The position numbers and the translations under genes were made by a program. From Epiperipatus broadwayi (taxonomy: Eukaryota; Onychophora; Udeonychophora; Euonychophora; Peripatidae), in NCBI GenBank assembly GCA_028023455.1, contig JAQFVV010000233.1:1527296-1591295 (forward strand): a DNA stretch of 64,000 nt, in the 5' to 3' direction. The notes beneath the pieces are model-generated. The model was not told the DNA's origin. It saw only the letters and a list, made by a program, of their open reading frames with translations, and ran no database searches. Shown here piece by piece: positions 12,286-22,399 of this stretch; position 1 is the first letter of the stretch, and the number at the start of each line of letters is the position of its first letter.

Positions 12286-12870
12286 CAATGTATCCATACA
12301 TACCAGGAATGGCAGACAAATTAAAGAAAATCTGCAGTCAATATAACATTTGAGCAGCTTTCCAAAGCCATACAACACTTCAAGGGATTCTTACTTCTAT
12401 TAAGCTTAAACTGGTTTGCACTGAATAACGTGACTGTATGGAGAGTTTTGCCTATGTGAAAAACAGATTGTGTAAGCCTATAGAATGGTGATCATATGAT
12501 GTTTGAGGGTTTAAATGCTGAAGAACAAAAGCTGCATCTATGAAATACCATGTGAATGTGGAAGGTAATATATTGGTGAGACCTGTCACCCTGTTGAACA
12601 GCAACTGAAGAAACACAAGATATTTATAAAAAAAAACAGATGTGTCTACTGTAACAAACCATGTATGTACTAATGACCATATAATTTATTGGGAAAATAC
12701 AAAAATATTGGATAAAAAGAAAAAAATACATAGAAGAAAATTCAAAAAAGCTGTTCGTATGACAATGATAAAAAATCTTATAAGTCAACCCAGTGTGGCA
12801 ATACACAATGTATGGAAGCCTCTAATTAATCTTGCTCTTAGAAAAAATCAATATTATAAAAAAATTGATT
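12286..12870 (+). pseudogene. PLE GIY-YIG endonuclease remnant (right arm)
   Basis: The signature CIYEIPCECGR, then a TAA stop, then YIGET lies near 12530-12577, followed by QLKKHK. An open tail runs at 12642-12872 (NHVCTNDHIIYWENTKIL to LALRKNQYYKKID) and closely matches the left-arm tail. Stops and an insertion separate the connector from the signature. The tail preserves the PLE C-terminus up to its stop codon, which makes this copy useful for placing the end of the coding region. It is inactive. Confidence 0.65.
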
Positions 12871-12942
12871 GAAAGAATCAGGAGAATTTGAACCAACCCT
12901 CATATATAAATATATCAAATTTCTACTATCTGTTGCTTTTGA

Positions 12943-13025
12943 CAGAATAGCTCAGTTAGTCAGAGCATTTGCCTTAAATTCAATATTCAAGAATATAAAG
13001 GTGCAAGTTCAATTTCTATGTGAAT
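12943..13025 (+). tRNA. tRNA-like module in PLE tail, right arm
   Basis: An A-box-like TAGCTCAGTTAGTCAGAGC starts near 12949 and a B-box-like AGTTCAATTTC lies near 13007-13017. The extended middle arm is CCTTAAATT...AATATAAAGG. It is the same module as in the left arm, slightly more decayed in the B box. It is not predicted to be a working tRNA. Confidence 0.5.
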
Positions 13026-13039
13026 ACTGCCACTTTGCA

Positions 13040-13096
13040 TATCAGGCCAGCAACACCTGAAGAAGAGTGGATAAAAATACTACCAAAACATTGCGT
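13040..13096 (+). ncRNA. Hammerhead-ribozyme-like motif, decayed core (right arm)
   Basis: CTGAAGA at 13057-13063 fits CUGANGA, and an AGG/CCT mini-hairpin lies just before it. Stem II is GAGTGG with the partly decayed partner CTACC. The second core block is AAAAC where GAAAC is expected. Both arms have lost the same G, which fits decay of a CpG (CGAAACG). Confidence 0.42.
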
Positions 13097-13249
13097 AATT
13101 ACTAGTTTGTGTTGTCTAATTGTGTGTTATTATTAACAAGTTGTGTGTATTTAAAAAGTTTAAATAAAGTTTAAAATTTTCTGTACATTCAACATTCACT
13201 CATAGATGATAGAAATAGTCCAACATATCACATCTAATAATATCCCATC

Positions 13250-13893
13250 ATCACAAACTTTAAGCAAGTATTAGCATAATTGAGTAGGTATTATTTCTTG
13301 CAAAAAGAATGAGTCTATTGTTCTATATGAAAAAAAAGTTACTAAAAAAAATTTGTTCAGAATGTATATTGCTACTTAATTTAAAGATAAATATAATATG
13401 TGTTGTTTTTTTCTTATTCTTTTGCTTCAATAGATGCATGAGTGAACACACAGTCTGTAAAATATCATTCCCATTTATTATTAATAATTCTATTATTATC
13501 GTTTTATAATTTTGTTTATGTATAGTTTTGATGTAATAATGTGTATATAAAAATGTCTGTGCTATATATATGTATATGTTTTGAAAAGTATTGTACACTT
13601 AAAACAAAAGATAAGTTATTATGCACTATTTCCTTTGAACATGAGGCCTTGGAACAAAATATAATATAGTTCACAGCTCGACTATATATGGTTTTATATG
13701 TTGTTGCTTTCAATTTCACCAAATAGATACTACATAATTGAGAACAATATGTGTTGCATCTTAATACAGAATCAATCTAGTATATGTAAGTAGAAGTTGT
13801 TTGGGGTGTTATGTTATAAATAAAGAATAATTTTATTATCGTTTTATATGAAATAAATATAAGTACAATTAAGTAAAATTTTAAACTAAATTT
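13250..13893. other. AT-rich stretch without a recognised gene
   Basis: Overlapping open frames on both strands (13309-13722) are low-complexity and lack motifs. Nothing further was recognised. Confidence 0.45.
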
Positions 13894-14545
13894 GAGAAAG
13901 GGAAAGAGAGAAATGGGAGAGAGGAAAGGGAAAGATGAAAAAGAGAGACAAAGATAGAGGAAAAGTGAGAGATATATAGAAACAGAAACAGAAAAAAGAG
14001 AGATATAGAAAGAGAGATAAAAAGAGAGGGAATAAATATAGAGAGAAAAGAGGAGAGAGACAGAGAGGGAAAGAGAAGGGGAGAGAAAAAGCAAAGGGAA
14101 GAGAGATTGGAGAAAGAGAGTGTGTGAAAGAATGAAAAAAAGAGGTGAGGGAGAATGAGAGGGAGAAAGAGATAGGAAAAGATAGAGGGGAGAGGAAGAA
14201 AGAGAGAGAGGGAAAAGGAGGGAAAGAAAAGAAAGAGAGGAAAAAGAGATAGAGAGAGTGATAGAAAGGAAGAAGAGAGAAAATGAAAAAAAAGAGAAAG
14301 AGAGACAGAGAAATAGAGAGAGAGTGGGAGAGGGAGGGAAATAGAAAAAGGGGCATAGAGGGAAATAGAGACAGAGGAATAGAGCAAAGAAAGAGAGAGC
14401 AACAAAAATAGGGGAGGAGAAGAAGAGGGAGAAAGGGAAAAGGGAGAGAGCAGAGGGAAGGGAGGGACACAGAGAGGGAAGAGTGGAAGAGAAAAAAGAA
14501 AAAGAGAGAGTCAGATCAAGAGAAAGAAAGGAATGAGAGAGAGAA
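13894..14545 (+). repeat. 650-bp polypurine tract (GA/GAAA/GGGA-rich)
   Basis: For about 650 bases the plus strand is almost entirely A and G, in irregular gaga, aaag and ggga patterns with only scattered T and C. The minus strand is therefore polypyrimidine. Long open frames of Ser, Leu and Phe on the minus strand (13777-14470) are by-products of this composition, not genes. Such tracts can form intramolecular triplexes and vary in length by slippage. There is no single repeat unit, so it is a degenerate purine-rich satellite or an old expanded microsatellite. Confidence 0.9.
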
Positions 14546-14751
14546 TAATACTGAGGAAAATATAAATAGCTCCAATATTTGTTTCAGTACAACATATTTT
14601 GCAGTACAATATATTTACTTAGTAATGGGTAACCTTCTAGTACTAAATATTTAAACTATATTGAAAATTGAGATTTATTGTTTATATATATGTAGCAGAT
14701 AAAAATATTTTTAGCAAATTTTTTATTAAAATTTCGGTACTTACGGATAAT

Positions 14752-15152
14752 TTGCCTGATGACGTATTTGACCCACCGGTTTCCCTTCCGGTAGGCATTG
14801 ATGATCTTTGTATGACAACGTTGTCATGGCAACGAAGTGACTGGCGTGATTAATCCATCAGAGAGTCAATTTTTTTTTTTTTAAACCACGAGATTTAAAA
14901 TTCGGAGAGAGGTTTGGGAAATTTTTTGATTTTTCTGTCTATTGTGATTTTGCTATCCACTTGATCACAGTGATTTTTTTCAGCTCTTCCATTGCGTCCT
15001 TGATATTTTACTTTGTGATATGGCTGAAGCTCCAAGAACCTTGTTTAGTTTACCGAGTACGGAGGAAGAAGCGATCATCGTACAAAGCTGATCCTTTCGC
15101 TGCAATTTTAGAACATATATCCCAATTCAGTCCTCCACAGTGAACGCTATTT
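14752..15152 (+). promoter_or_regulatory. Promoter-like segment with X-box and possible first exon
   Basis: GC rises at 14752-14850. An accgg...ccggt mini-inverted repeat and an X-box at 14820-14833 are present. Downstream, ATG at 15020 opens a 23-codon frame beginning MAEAPRTLFSLPSTEEEAII and stopping at 15091. A GTAAGT donor follows at 15153. The TEEEAI wording recalls N-termini of some ISXO2-like DDE transposase genes, but that is memory, not a search. Another frame (14961-15143) is also open. It may be a broken first exon or a transposon remnant. Confidence 0.3.
14820..14833. promoter_or_regulatory. RFX X-box motif
   Basis: GTTGTCATGGCAAC fits the X-box form RYYNYY-AT-RRNRAC at every position. 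RFX factors bind such near-palindromes, often upstream of ciliary genes. No ciliary gene was recognised beside it. Chance in 64 kb is unlikely for the full motif but not excluded. Confidence 0.45.
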
Positions 15153-15224
15153 GTAAGTAATTTTAATTTTTTTTATAATAATTATAATTTTAGAATTAAT
15201 TATATTATTGAATATAGACAATAA

Positions 15225-15535
15225 GTAATCCAAATGCATGTAAAAGTAACGTCACCATTAATGCCATATTCGCATTAAATCTTTATTTTAAATGTACAAA
15301 CAATTTTTGTTAATATTTCTTCAATTAATTTGTAATTAATTTTCAATAATTTTTTTAATAAAATTACCAATATACAGTCCATTTTTAAAATTACCAAATG
15401 CTTGTAGAAACTACGGCGTCTTACACCACATTTTATACAAGATGGCTATTAATGGTAGATTCGCATTAACTTTTTTTTTTAAAAATTTACAAAAAAATTT
15501 TTTTTTTTATATTTCTTCAATTATCAAACTTCCAC
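15225..15535 (+). repeat. Diverged local duplication, two units
   Basis: Unit one (about 15232-15340) and unit two (about 15415-15530) share ggctattaatg-like, attcgcattaa, a T-rich run, atttacaaa and atatttcttcaatt in the same order. The offset is about 190 bp. It lies directly downstream of the donor-like site at 15153. Confidence 0.6.
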
Positions 15536-16024
15536 TTAATTAATACTACCATTATAAAGTATTTCATGTTCCAGTCATGCAAGTTTACAATACTTAAAAA
15601 ACTGTATTTATAAAATATACTTAGAAAAGTTATACAAACATCAAAAATGTTATATTTGATAGCTTGGAATAATATGACACAATAGAAAGAAAAACAACTT
15701 TTTTCCATTTTCAAAGTAACTTAAAAAAGTATACCAAATTTAATTTAAATTATTATCCATCTGGAAACAATAGTGAAAGTAAAATACAAAATGTCATACA
15801 TTATATTATAACCATTCAAAGTATAGAAAATGGTAACTATATTATAAAAAAGTTGAAACCATCATTACATATACAGCAACTATGAAGTACTATTTACAAA
15901 GATTGCAGTGACCTATAGGGCCACAGGTGTATTCCTCATGGAAATTGGAGAAATGTTAAAGCAAAATATACTAATTATTTTGTAAACATTACAAGCATAA
16001 AGCTAAACTAGTCAATATAAAATC
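15535..16024. other. AT-rich stretch without a recognised gene
   Basis: Only the low-complexity minus-strand frame at 15517-15714 is open. The 12-base word taattattttgt occurs at 15972 and again at 17117 on the other side of the PLE, possibly a remnant of target DNA. Confidence 0.4.
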
Positions 16025-16050
16025 AAAACTACCCCAAATCTAAAATTAAA
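16025..16050 (+). repeat. Left 26-bp inverted repeat of the PLE
   Basis: It starts aaaactaccccaaatc and matches 17092-17117 in reverse complement without mismatch. The match does not extend on either side. Confidence 0.9.
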
Positions 16051-16052
16051 AA

Positions 16053-16984
16053 TTATTTGTCAGATATGTTGATGATTGTTTATTTGTAGTTGAGAATGAT
16101 AAATTGAAGGAAGTTGTAAATGAGTTTAATTGTTTTGATCCTTCTATAAAATTTGTGTTAGAAGGAGGGGGGTTAGATTTTGGTAAGTTAAAATTTTTAG
16201 ATCTTTTGGTGATTAGAAATATAGAAACTAATTGTTTATTGTGCAGTCATTTAGTTAAAAGTAAAGAATTAATATCTATAATTAAACCTGATAGCTATCA
16301 GTCTGTATCTCATAAAGTAGCTGCTTTAAGGAATTATTGTCATAGGAATATTAAATTAAATAATTCTAGTGGGGTAGCTTTGTTTCAGAAATATCAATTT
16401 TATAAAGATTATTTGAGTGTTGGATACTCTGATAAATTTGTTAAAAGTATTTTATTTAATAGTAATATTTGTAAGGATGTAAAGGTTAAAGAAAAATATG
16501 ATTTTATTTCTTTGCCATTTAAATTGTCTTCTTATAAAATTGTGTGTAGAAATAGTAAATTGTTTGGAAATAAGAAAATTGCTTGGAAAAGGGGTGTTAC
16601 ATTGAATAATTTATTAAATAATACAAAAGAAGTTTTTGATAGAAAGACTATTCCTGGTGTGGTATATTTTATTCCTTGTTTATTTTGTAAGAAGGTTTAC
16701 ATAGGTCAGAGTAGTTTGAGTTTAAATGAAAGAATAAAGGTTCATAAAAGTAGAGTTAAAATAGATATCTTAGTTCTGCTTTGTATGTCCATGAAAAAGA
16801 TACAGGCCACACTATTGATTTTGATGAAGCTAAGGTTGTCTTCTTTGAGAGAAATGAAATCAAAAGAAGAATTAAAGAGTCTTTATTATTGAAAATTTAT
16901 TATTCTGAAGCAATTAACTTATTTAAGAGTTCTTTTAATATTAAGGGTGGATGGGAAGTGAATGGATTTGTGGGTAGTTTTTAA
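16053..16984 (+). pseudogene. PLE reverse transcriptase C-part plus GIY-YIG endonuclease
   Basis: The frame opens with LFVRYVDDCLFVV; YVDD at 16065-16076 is the metal-binding RT motif C. It continues through the palm end and thumb (LKFLDLLVIRN) and a connector. The GIY-YIG endonuclease starts with GVVYFIPCLFCKKVYIGQS at about 16656-16712, followed by ERIKVHK. In one frame the protein runs 16104-16892; the true C-terminus continues in another frame from about 16770 (ALYVHEKDTGHTIDF) to the stop near 16984. One frameshift near 16760-16780 therefore separates the two endonuclease halves. RT motifs before YVDD are absent. It is the least decayed PLE protein in the window but cannot work. Confidence 0.8.
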
Positions 16985-17091
16985 TAGTATATATAATGTG
17001 TGGTTTTTTTGTAGTTCTTTACACTTGAGAAGTCTGCTTGTAGCAGTGAAACCTTAGGTTGTGTTTTAATATTATTTTTATGCTGGTCTGG

Positions 17092-17117
17092 TTTAATTTT
17101 AGATTTGGGGTAGTTTT
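17092..17117 (-). repeat. Right 26-bp inverted repeat of the PLE
   Basis: Exact reverse complement of 16025-16050, forming the 3' end of the element as far as it can be defined. Confidence 0.9.
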
Positions 17118-17119
17118 AA

Positions 17120-17844
17120 TTATTTTGTGGATTATATTATAAATATGAGATGAAATTACTTTTTATAAATTTGTTTTTGTAAATAGGATCTGCTTTAAAT
17201 CCTAAAAATAATTATCCATATTAGCTTTAAATAAATTAGATGTTTCTAAAATTCTAAAATGAATTAAGCTATATATATATTAATTTAATGAAAATATATT
17301 TGTAAATAATAAACATCTGTCTTTTTTTTCCAAAAAACTCTAGACTAAATAAAAATGCTTTAAGTCAGTTTTCAATTATTTGGAGTTTAAGTTATGTTGA
17401 AGTAAAATAGAAAATTGTTCACCATTAGCATCTCTTTCCATAATCTCATGAAGATGAGCTTAAAAATTAATACTAAATATTATGATTGGCTAAAAGAATT
17501 CTTTTTGGATTGGTTAAAATGCTTCTTATTTATAATCACTATCTATTGTCTGCTGAATTCTCAATAACTCTTAAAATTAAAAACTGTATAAAAATACATT
17601 CACGCATAGATGATGGAAATAGTCCAAACATATCACATCTAATATATAAAAGTTTCTACAAAAATATATCTGGAGGAAATTTTTATGAAGAATTACACAA
17701 CAAAAATTTTATTAGCTATACGTATTAGACTCTTGAAACATGTGAATAAAATTATTTGTTGCATAAAAAATATTTACAAATTATTATATTCAAAATCTGA
17801 GAAAACAAAGTACTTTATTTTTATTTTATCTTTCAAAAATAAAC
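17120..17844. other. AT-rich stretch with one dispersed-repeat copy
   Basis: No gene was recognised; the frames at 17486-17873 are low-complexity. At 17597-17643 lies a near copy of the block that ends both PLE arms at 11000-11046 and 13191-13240. Confidence 0.5.
17597..17643 (+). repeat. Isolated copy of the PLE-flank repeat
   Basis: It contains catagatgatggaaatagtc followed by caaacatatcacatctaat, differing by only a few bases from 13191-13240 (plus) and 11046-11000 (minus). Neither endonuclease nor tRNA-like module is next to it. Confidence 0.7.
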
Positions 17845-18715
17845 TTTATTTACAATCAAGGCACAATAGATAGGTAAACAATCAATTATAAAATTTGTTT
17901 GGGAACATGCATATTATATCCCAATGGTTACAGGGAATGCCTGATTAAGTATATAAGAATATACAAATTAGAATGATACAAAGTCTAAAGGAACATAATT
18001 AATGTAATATGAGATTTCAATGAAATAACTCATTACAACCATCTGGAAGTCAACACAACAGAACAAATAAATACATAGATCATATCATTGAGCAACAGAA
18101 CATGAAAAAGAAATTAATTCAAATATTTTTCAATATAGCTTAAATACAGAAAAGCTTCAATATATATATATATAAGAAACACAGCAATCAATATTAAATA
18201 AGGTAAGCATAGCCCAAACTTGCATACATGTCCCAACATGATCAGAAACATAAAAAGAAATAATAATACAAAATCCAAGGGAATCAGACAAGCAGCAACA
18301 AGGATGAGAGCCACACTTGGCCAATAAGAAGCAAGTTAGTATTGGCACAAATCTGGATCCCAACAGTCAGAACTATCAAGGATTTCCCCCCACACATTTC
18401 CACCTCCCATAAACAACACAGTACATCTGTCATTGTGACAGGCTGCAGTAAAATGCACGATGTTGAGGCCTCTCTTTGTGATGCAGTAGACAAAACAGTC
18501 TTCTCCGGTAAAATCTTGTGCTGAGGAGCACCCTCAATAAGTACCTTATCCCCAAGCAAGATTCTTAAATAGTCACACTGAGACTCACATTCAAAATCCT
18601 CCACTGCTAAATCTGGAGTAATGACAAGCCTCAACCATACTCCAGACTTGTTCTGTTCCCATCTATTGATTCGCAAACTCCATCTTTCTATTTTGAATGT
18701 GTCCAAGTGAGATTT
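17845..18715 (-). other. Possible terminal exon plus 3'UTR, unrecognised
   Basis: The minus-strand frame 18706-18284 is open for 140 codons in a more GC-balanced segment (about 18290-18710). Its start reads WSLRINRWEQNKSGVW, then LRLVITPDLAVEDFECE and CDYLRILLGDKVLIEG. The F.CE..CDYLRI spacing faintly recalls part of a CUB domain; this is a guess. Neighbouring minus frames are also open for 60-70 codons, so the true frame is uncertain. Downstream sequence to an AATAAA signal (reverse complement at 17845-17850) could be a 3'UTR. No clear splice acceptor was found upstream of 18706. A decayed retrogene is equally possible. Confidence 0.3.
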
Positions 18716-18719
18716 TCAT

Positions 18720-20232
18720 CCACATTCCTTCACATTTGAACATTTTATTTATACAATTAACTTTTTTTTCTATATCATATATAATATAACCTTATTTATT
18801 ACAAATGTAAGCTTTCAAATGATAGACATTCTAAAAACTAATACTTACCATCTGAAAAATATGAAAATAAATTTCTAAATAGAGTTCGTATTTATAGCAA
18901 TGGTATTTGGTATCATTAGAAAAATTTATCAATTCAAAAAGTAAAATGAAATATTAGATTATTGAATACTATGATATTAAAATGAAGATAAATTTAGTGT
19001 TAGTTACCATCAAAGTAAGAAACAAAATCTTAAAAGTATACATTTAATTTATTCTTATTAAAATTTAAAAAAATAATTTATTTAATAAAAGCAATTCTAG
19101 TTTACCCAGTAGAAACTGTTTCGTCTTTGACTTAACAAACTTTTCACAAGCTTTTTAAAAATAAATATTTTCAAAAAAAAATCACTTGTAGTAGATAAAT
19201 TTATTGTTTTAAAATAAGTATTTTATAAAAATATTGTATAAATTATCTTGAATTTGCAAACAAATTACTGAAAATTAAATTTTTCTTGGCGTTAGTTAGC
19301 TTAAAACACTCCACCAAAAAGTAATTGTTTTTTTCTATAGACATCTACATCACATCCCTCATGACATTGTCTTCATATTATTTTTCAATTAATAATTTTA
19401 AAATTGTAACTATGATAAAATAAAACTGCATGATAATAAAAGATTATAAATAGGCTTAAAACAGCACATAGAAAATATAGCGATTACAACATTACTATAA
19501 CACTCAAAGCAGCAAAAACTACATGAGATTGCTGTAACTGAAAAAAATAAGATTATAGTCTACAATTATTATCTTAATAATAATTTAATACATGTTTTCC
19601 ATAATAATAATAATCAATATTATCTAAATATTTTATAGGCATAGGCTGATTACATTAAAATTAATATTTTGACCATATCAAGATTCTAACCCTAGCCTAA
19701 TCCTAAAAACATTAATAAAAAGGTATTATTTAATAATAATATATTTTCCAATATAAAACTAAATTTACACTGATAAATTATGTATTATCATTGGCATTTA
19801 TAATGAGTTGTTTTATCTCTGTGATCACTTTGGTGAGCATTTAAGATAGGCAAAAATATTCAGTACACAATTGAACTTTGTTAACACATAAATTACATTT
19901 ACTCAATTAAAGGACAGACATTAATTCATTTATTAATAATTTTTAATACTTTTTTTTACTTTAACTGAAGTAAAAGTACAAGCTAAAAACATATAACAGA
20001 AAATTTAATATAGTTCAAATTATTATTATCATAATCATCATCATCATCATTATTATTATCTTTCAAAGTACTTTATTTAACAAAGTAAAAAAGGTTACAT
20101 TATTTCTTTTGTCTACATATTATTAGTCATTATTATGAATACAAATACAATGTTTTGAAAGCAAGCAAAAGTTTTCAATTGGATGGGTTGGTTTTCACCT
20201 CAGAAATTTTGTATGATGGCAAGTGGTATCTT
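18720..20232. other. AT-rich stretch without a recognised gene
   Basis: Nothing beyond homopolymer runs and a short atc/tta microsatellite at 20031-20062 was recognised. Confidence 0.45.
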
Positions 20233-20534
20233 TTAGTTTTTGCTTTTTATTTCAGATTTATTAATCTTGAGTATTGATTTCTTTCTTGAACACAGAAGGT
20301 AACTGCAATTGGGACAAGGAGTCAATAAAAGTTTTTGGTTTGTTATTCTTTTGGCTCTTTGATATATACTATCCAGTTTATTTTTGAAAATGTTAGAACA
20401 CCTTTTTGAATTATTGCTATAATAGAATTTATACCTTGTACACCATAAGGCAAACAGAATGAATATACTGATCATGATATTTGAAAGAGTCAAATAGAAT
20501 ATATATATATATATATATATTCTATATATATATA

Positions 20535-20569
<35 letters not shown>

Positions 20570-22060
20570 AGTACATATATTATTTAATGAATGTTATTAA
20601 ATTACTGTCATGGAAAAAAAGATGATCCTGTATTTCTGAAATTTGTGGCAAAGAATATATAAATGGTCTACATTTTGGCAGTTTCATTTATATTTTAGAA
20701 AATGTTGTGTGGCTAGTGCATTGAGGTTACTAGTAAGTAAAAAGTCATAATATTCCTAGTTCAAATGATAAGGATTTGAATGTATGGCAAAGTTGTTTGT
20801 TGATAATATTGAGTACATCTTTATCATCATCTTGCAGATGGTGTAAAAAGTTCCTGAAATTATTTTGATGGTTTGAAAACCAATTTTTTATGAACAATAA
20901 TGAAGTGAGTAGTGTCTTCAGGTATCCTTGAATAGGTGGTTTATCTTTGGGAAATATTTTACAGGTTGTTTGTAGATATGGGATTTTTTGCATATGCAGA
21001 TATTATATTGTTTTTTTGGATTCTGAATGTGAGAATTGAATGAAGCTCTAGACCATTTTGTGAGAGTGAATTTTTGAGGTCTTATGGCTATTGAGATTAC
21101 ATTTTTCCTCACACAAGTTTCCTGCAAAATGAGTCTATTTGATTAAAAAAAGCATTGGTGTAAAGTACTGTTGGAGTGCAGTATGTGATTTTTGCCATGA
21201 TTAGCAAGTTAAAATATGATATCTTAGCATAAAGTGATAAGTAAGATTTGTTAGTGGATTGACTATAATTTCTGTTTTATTTTTGTTTATTTTATATAAG
21301 TCTCTGCATTGGTGAATGAGGCAGGTAGAAATGAAATTCAAAGAATGGGTTAGGTTTGTATTTAAAATGTATTTTTATACTACCATCAGTGTAAATGTGC
21401 CAGGCACATGATTTTTCCATATTGAATGTTAATTTATATTTAACTGTATAATATGAAAAAAACACTAGACGTTTGGGAATGTATTTTTGGATGGTAAAAA
21501 GATGATCATCTATGTAAGATATACATAAGATGTTGGTAAAGTCCAAATATTTCATTTTTTATGATGTCAATTAGGGGTTTGTATTGGCAATGAATAGCAA
21601 GTCACTAAGAGAGGCTCCTTGGGAGGTGAACTGTTGTGATATAATTGGAGTGAGATTTTGCCATTTAATGTATATTGCATCATTTAATAAAAGATTAGCA
21701 AGCAGCTATAAGTAGAACTTTGGTAGTTTTAAGAAGAGTATTTATTGGTATCATGTCAAAGGCTGCATTTATGTCTAACTGAAACTTATTGTTCCTTATT
21801 GTTTTTGAGTTGTTATAAATAGATATGCAGCCTGCCCAATTGTTTTGTGACAAATTGCATTTAATATAATTCTGGTGTAATATAGGGCTTTATTTTGTTT
21901 TTGAAAACTGATCATAAATTTGTTAGTGTGAAAACCATTTTTTTCATAAATGGTATGAGTTCATAAAAATCTATTTATGTTTATTGTTCAAAAAGTAGTT
22001 ATTAAATCTCTACTGTAATGATTTGTTTGAAAGATAAACAATACCAATTTGGCTAAGTTA
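20233..22060 (-). pseudogene. LINE-like reverse transcriptase relic
   Basis: On the minus strand three RT motifs occur in the right order across frame changes. Motif A is QLDINAAFDMIPI (about 21785-21745), motif B is SQGASLSDLLFI (about 21635-21600) and motif C is SYIDDHLF with YIDD at 21516-21505. After motif C an FNMEKS block fits the usual sequence of non-LTR RTs. The 86-residue frame at 20233-20493 contains a CPNC pair but no domain I can name. The D..AFD form of motif A and the QG in motif B favour a LINE over a PLE. It is heavily interrupted; the clade is undetermined. Confidence 0.6.
20497..20566. repeat. TA microsatellite
   Basis: About 70 bp of alternating T and A with two short interruptions. 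The runs can fold back on themselves. Confidence 0.9.
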
Positions 22061-22196
22061 TATAGAAAAAATAACTGAGCAAGGAAAGATCTAAACAAGT
22101 CTAAATATTTCCATAGAATAAAAACTCCAGGTATATTTTCTTAGAATTTTATTATGGCATTCATAAAATATGTTTTAGAAATAGATAAGTGCCATA

Positions 22197-22399
22197 TGGG
22201 TTTTGCCCTAATGGGTAGAAATACAGATTTTGGATTGGTTCAAAAATAATTTGATTTAAAATGTTAACATAATTAATAATTGAAATATTATTTTTATAAT
22301 AGAATACACATGTATGTATGCACTTATTATATATATGGGTTTTGTTTTAATGAATGAAAATATAGATTTTGGATTGATTAAAAATAATTTGGTTCAAAA
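22197..22399 (+). repeat. 139-bp tandem repeat, split by a LINE insertion
   Basis: Unit one starts at atgggttttg (22196) and unit two at 22335, an offset of 139 bp. Unit two stops at 22399 and resumes at 23264-23360 after the LINE fragment, with the shared block gaaatattatttttataata and catgtatgtatgcac. Two units therefore existed before the insertion. Confidence 0.75.
22380..22399 (+). repeat. 20-bp target-site duplication, left copy
   Basis: aaaaataatttggttcaaaa is repeated with one mismatch at 23264-23283. The two copies flank 22400-23263 exactly. Confidence 0.8.

Larger units (their letters stand above)
12270..13245 (+). mobile_element. Penelope-like element 3' part, right arm of head-to-head pair
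   Basis: Plus-strand counterpart of the left arm, with the same order: connector (YPYIPGMADKLKK near 12290), GIY-YIG remnant, open tail, tRNA-like module, hammerhead-like motif and terminal block. It carries about 80 extra bases around 12400-12500 relative to the left arm. The two arms differ at many sites, so they are either old or separate insertions. The pivot lies between about 12206 and 12270. Confidence 0.65.
16025..17117 (+). mobile_element. 5'-truncated Penelope-like element with 26-bp inverted ends
   Basis: The unit runs from a 26-bp segment at 16025-16050 to its exact reverse complement at 17092-17117. Directly inside the left repeat the reading frame starts at the RT catalytic motif, so the 5' part is missing. 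After the coding remains comes about 110 bp of tail. The left repeat is an inverted piece of the element's own 3' tail joined to the truncation point, a rearrangement known for PLEs. The tail contains ctgc...gcagtgaaacc (17031-17052), resembling the second half of a hammerhead. Confidence 0.7.

Noticed and set aside
13777-14470. Long minus-strand frames of 105-194 codons rich in Ser, Leu and Phe
   Set aside because: They are direct translations of the polypyrimidine strand of the GA-rich tract, overlap one another in different frames and have no domain.
20970-21127. Minus-strand frame near 21 kb as a separate small gene
   Set aside because: It overlaps another open piece and lies just after RT motif C of the LINE-like relic, where frame changes are expected.
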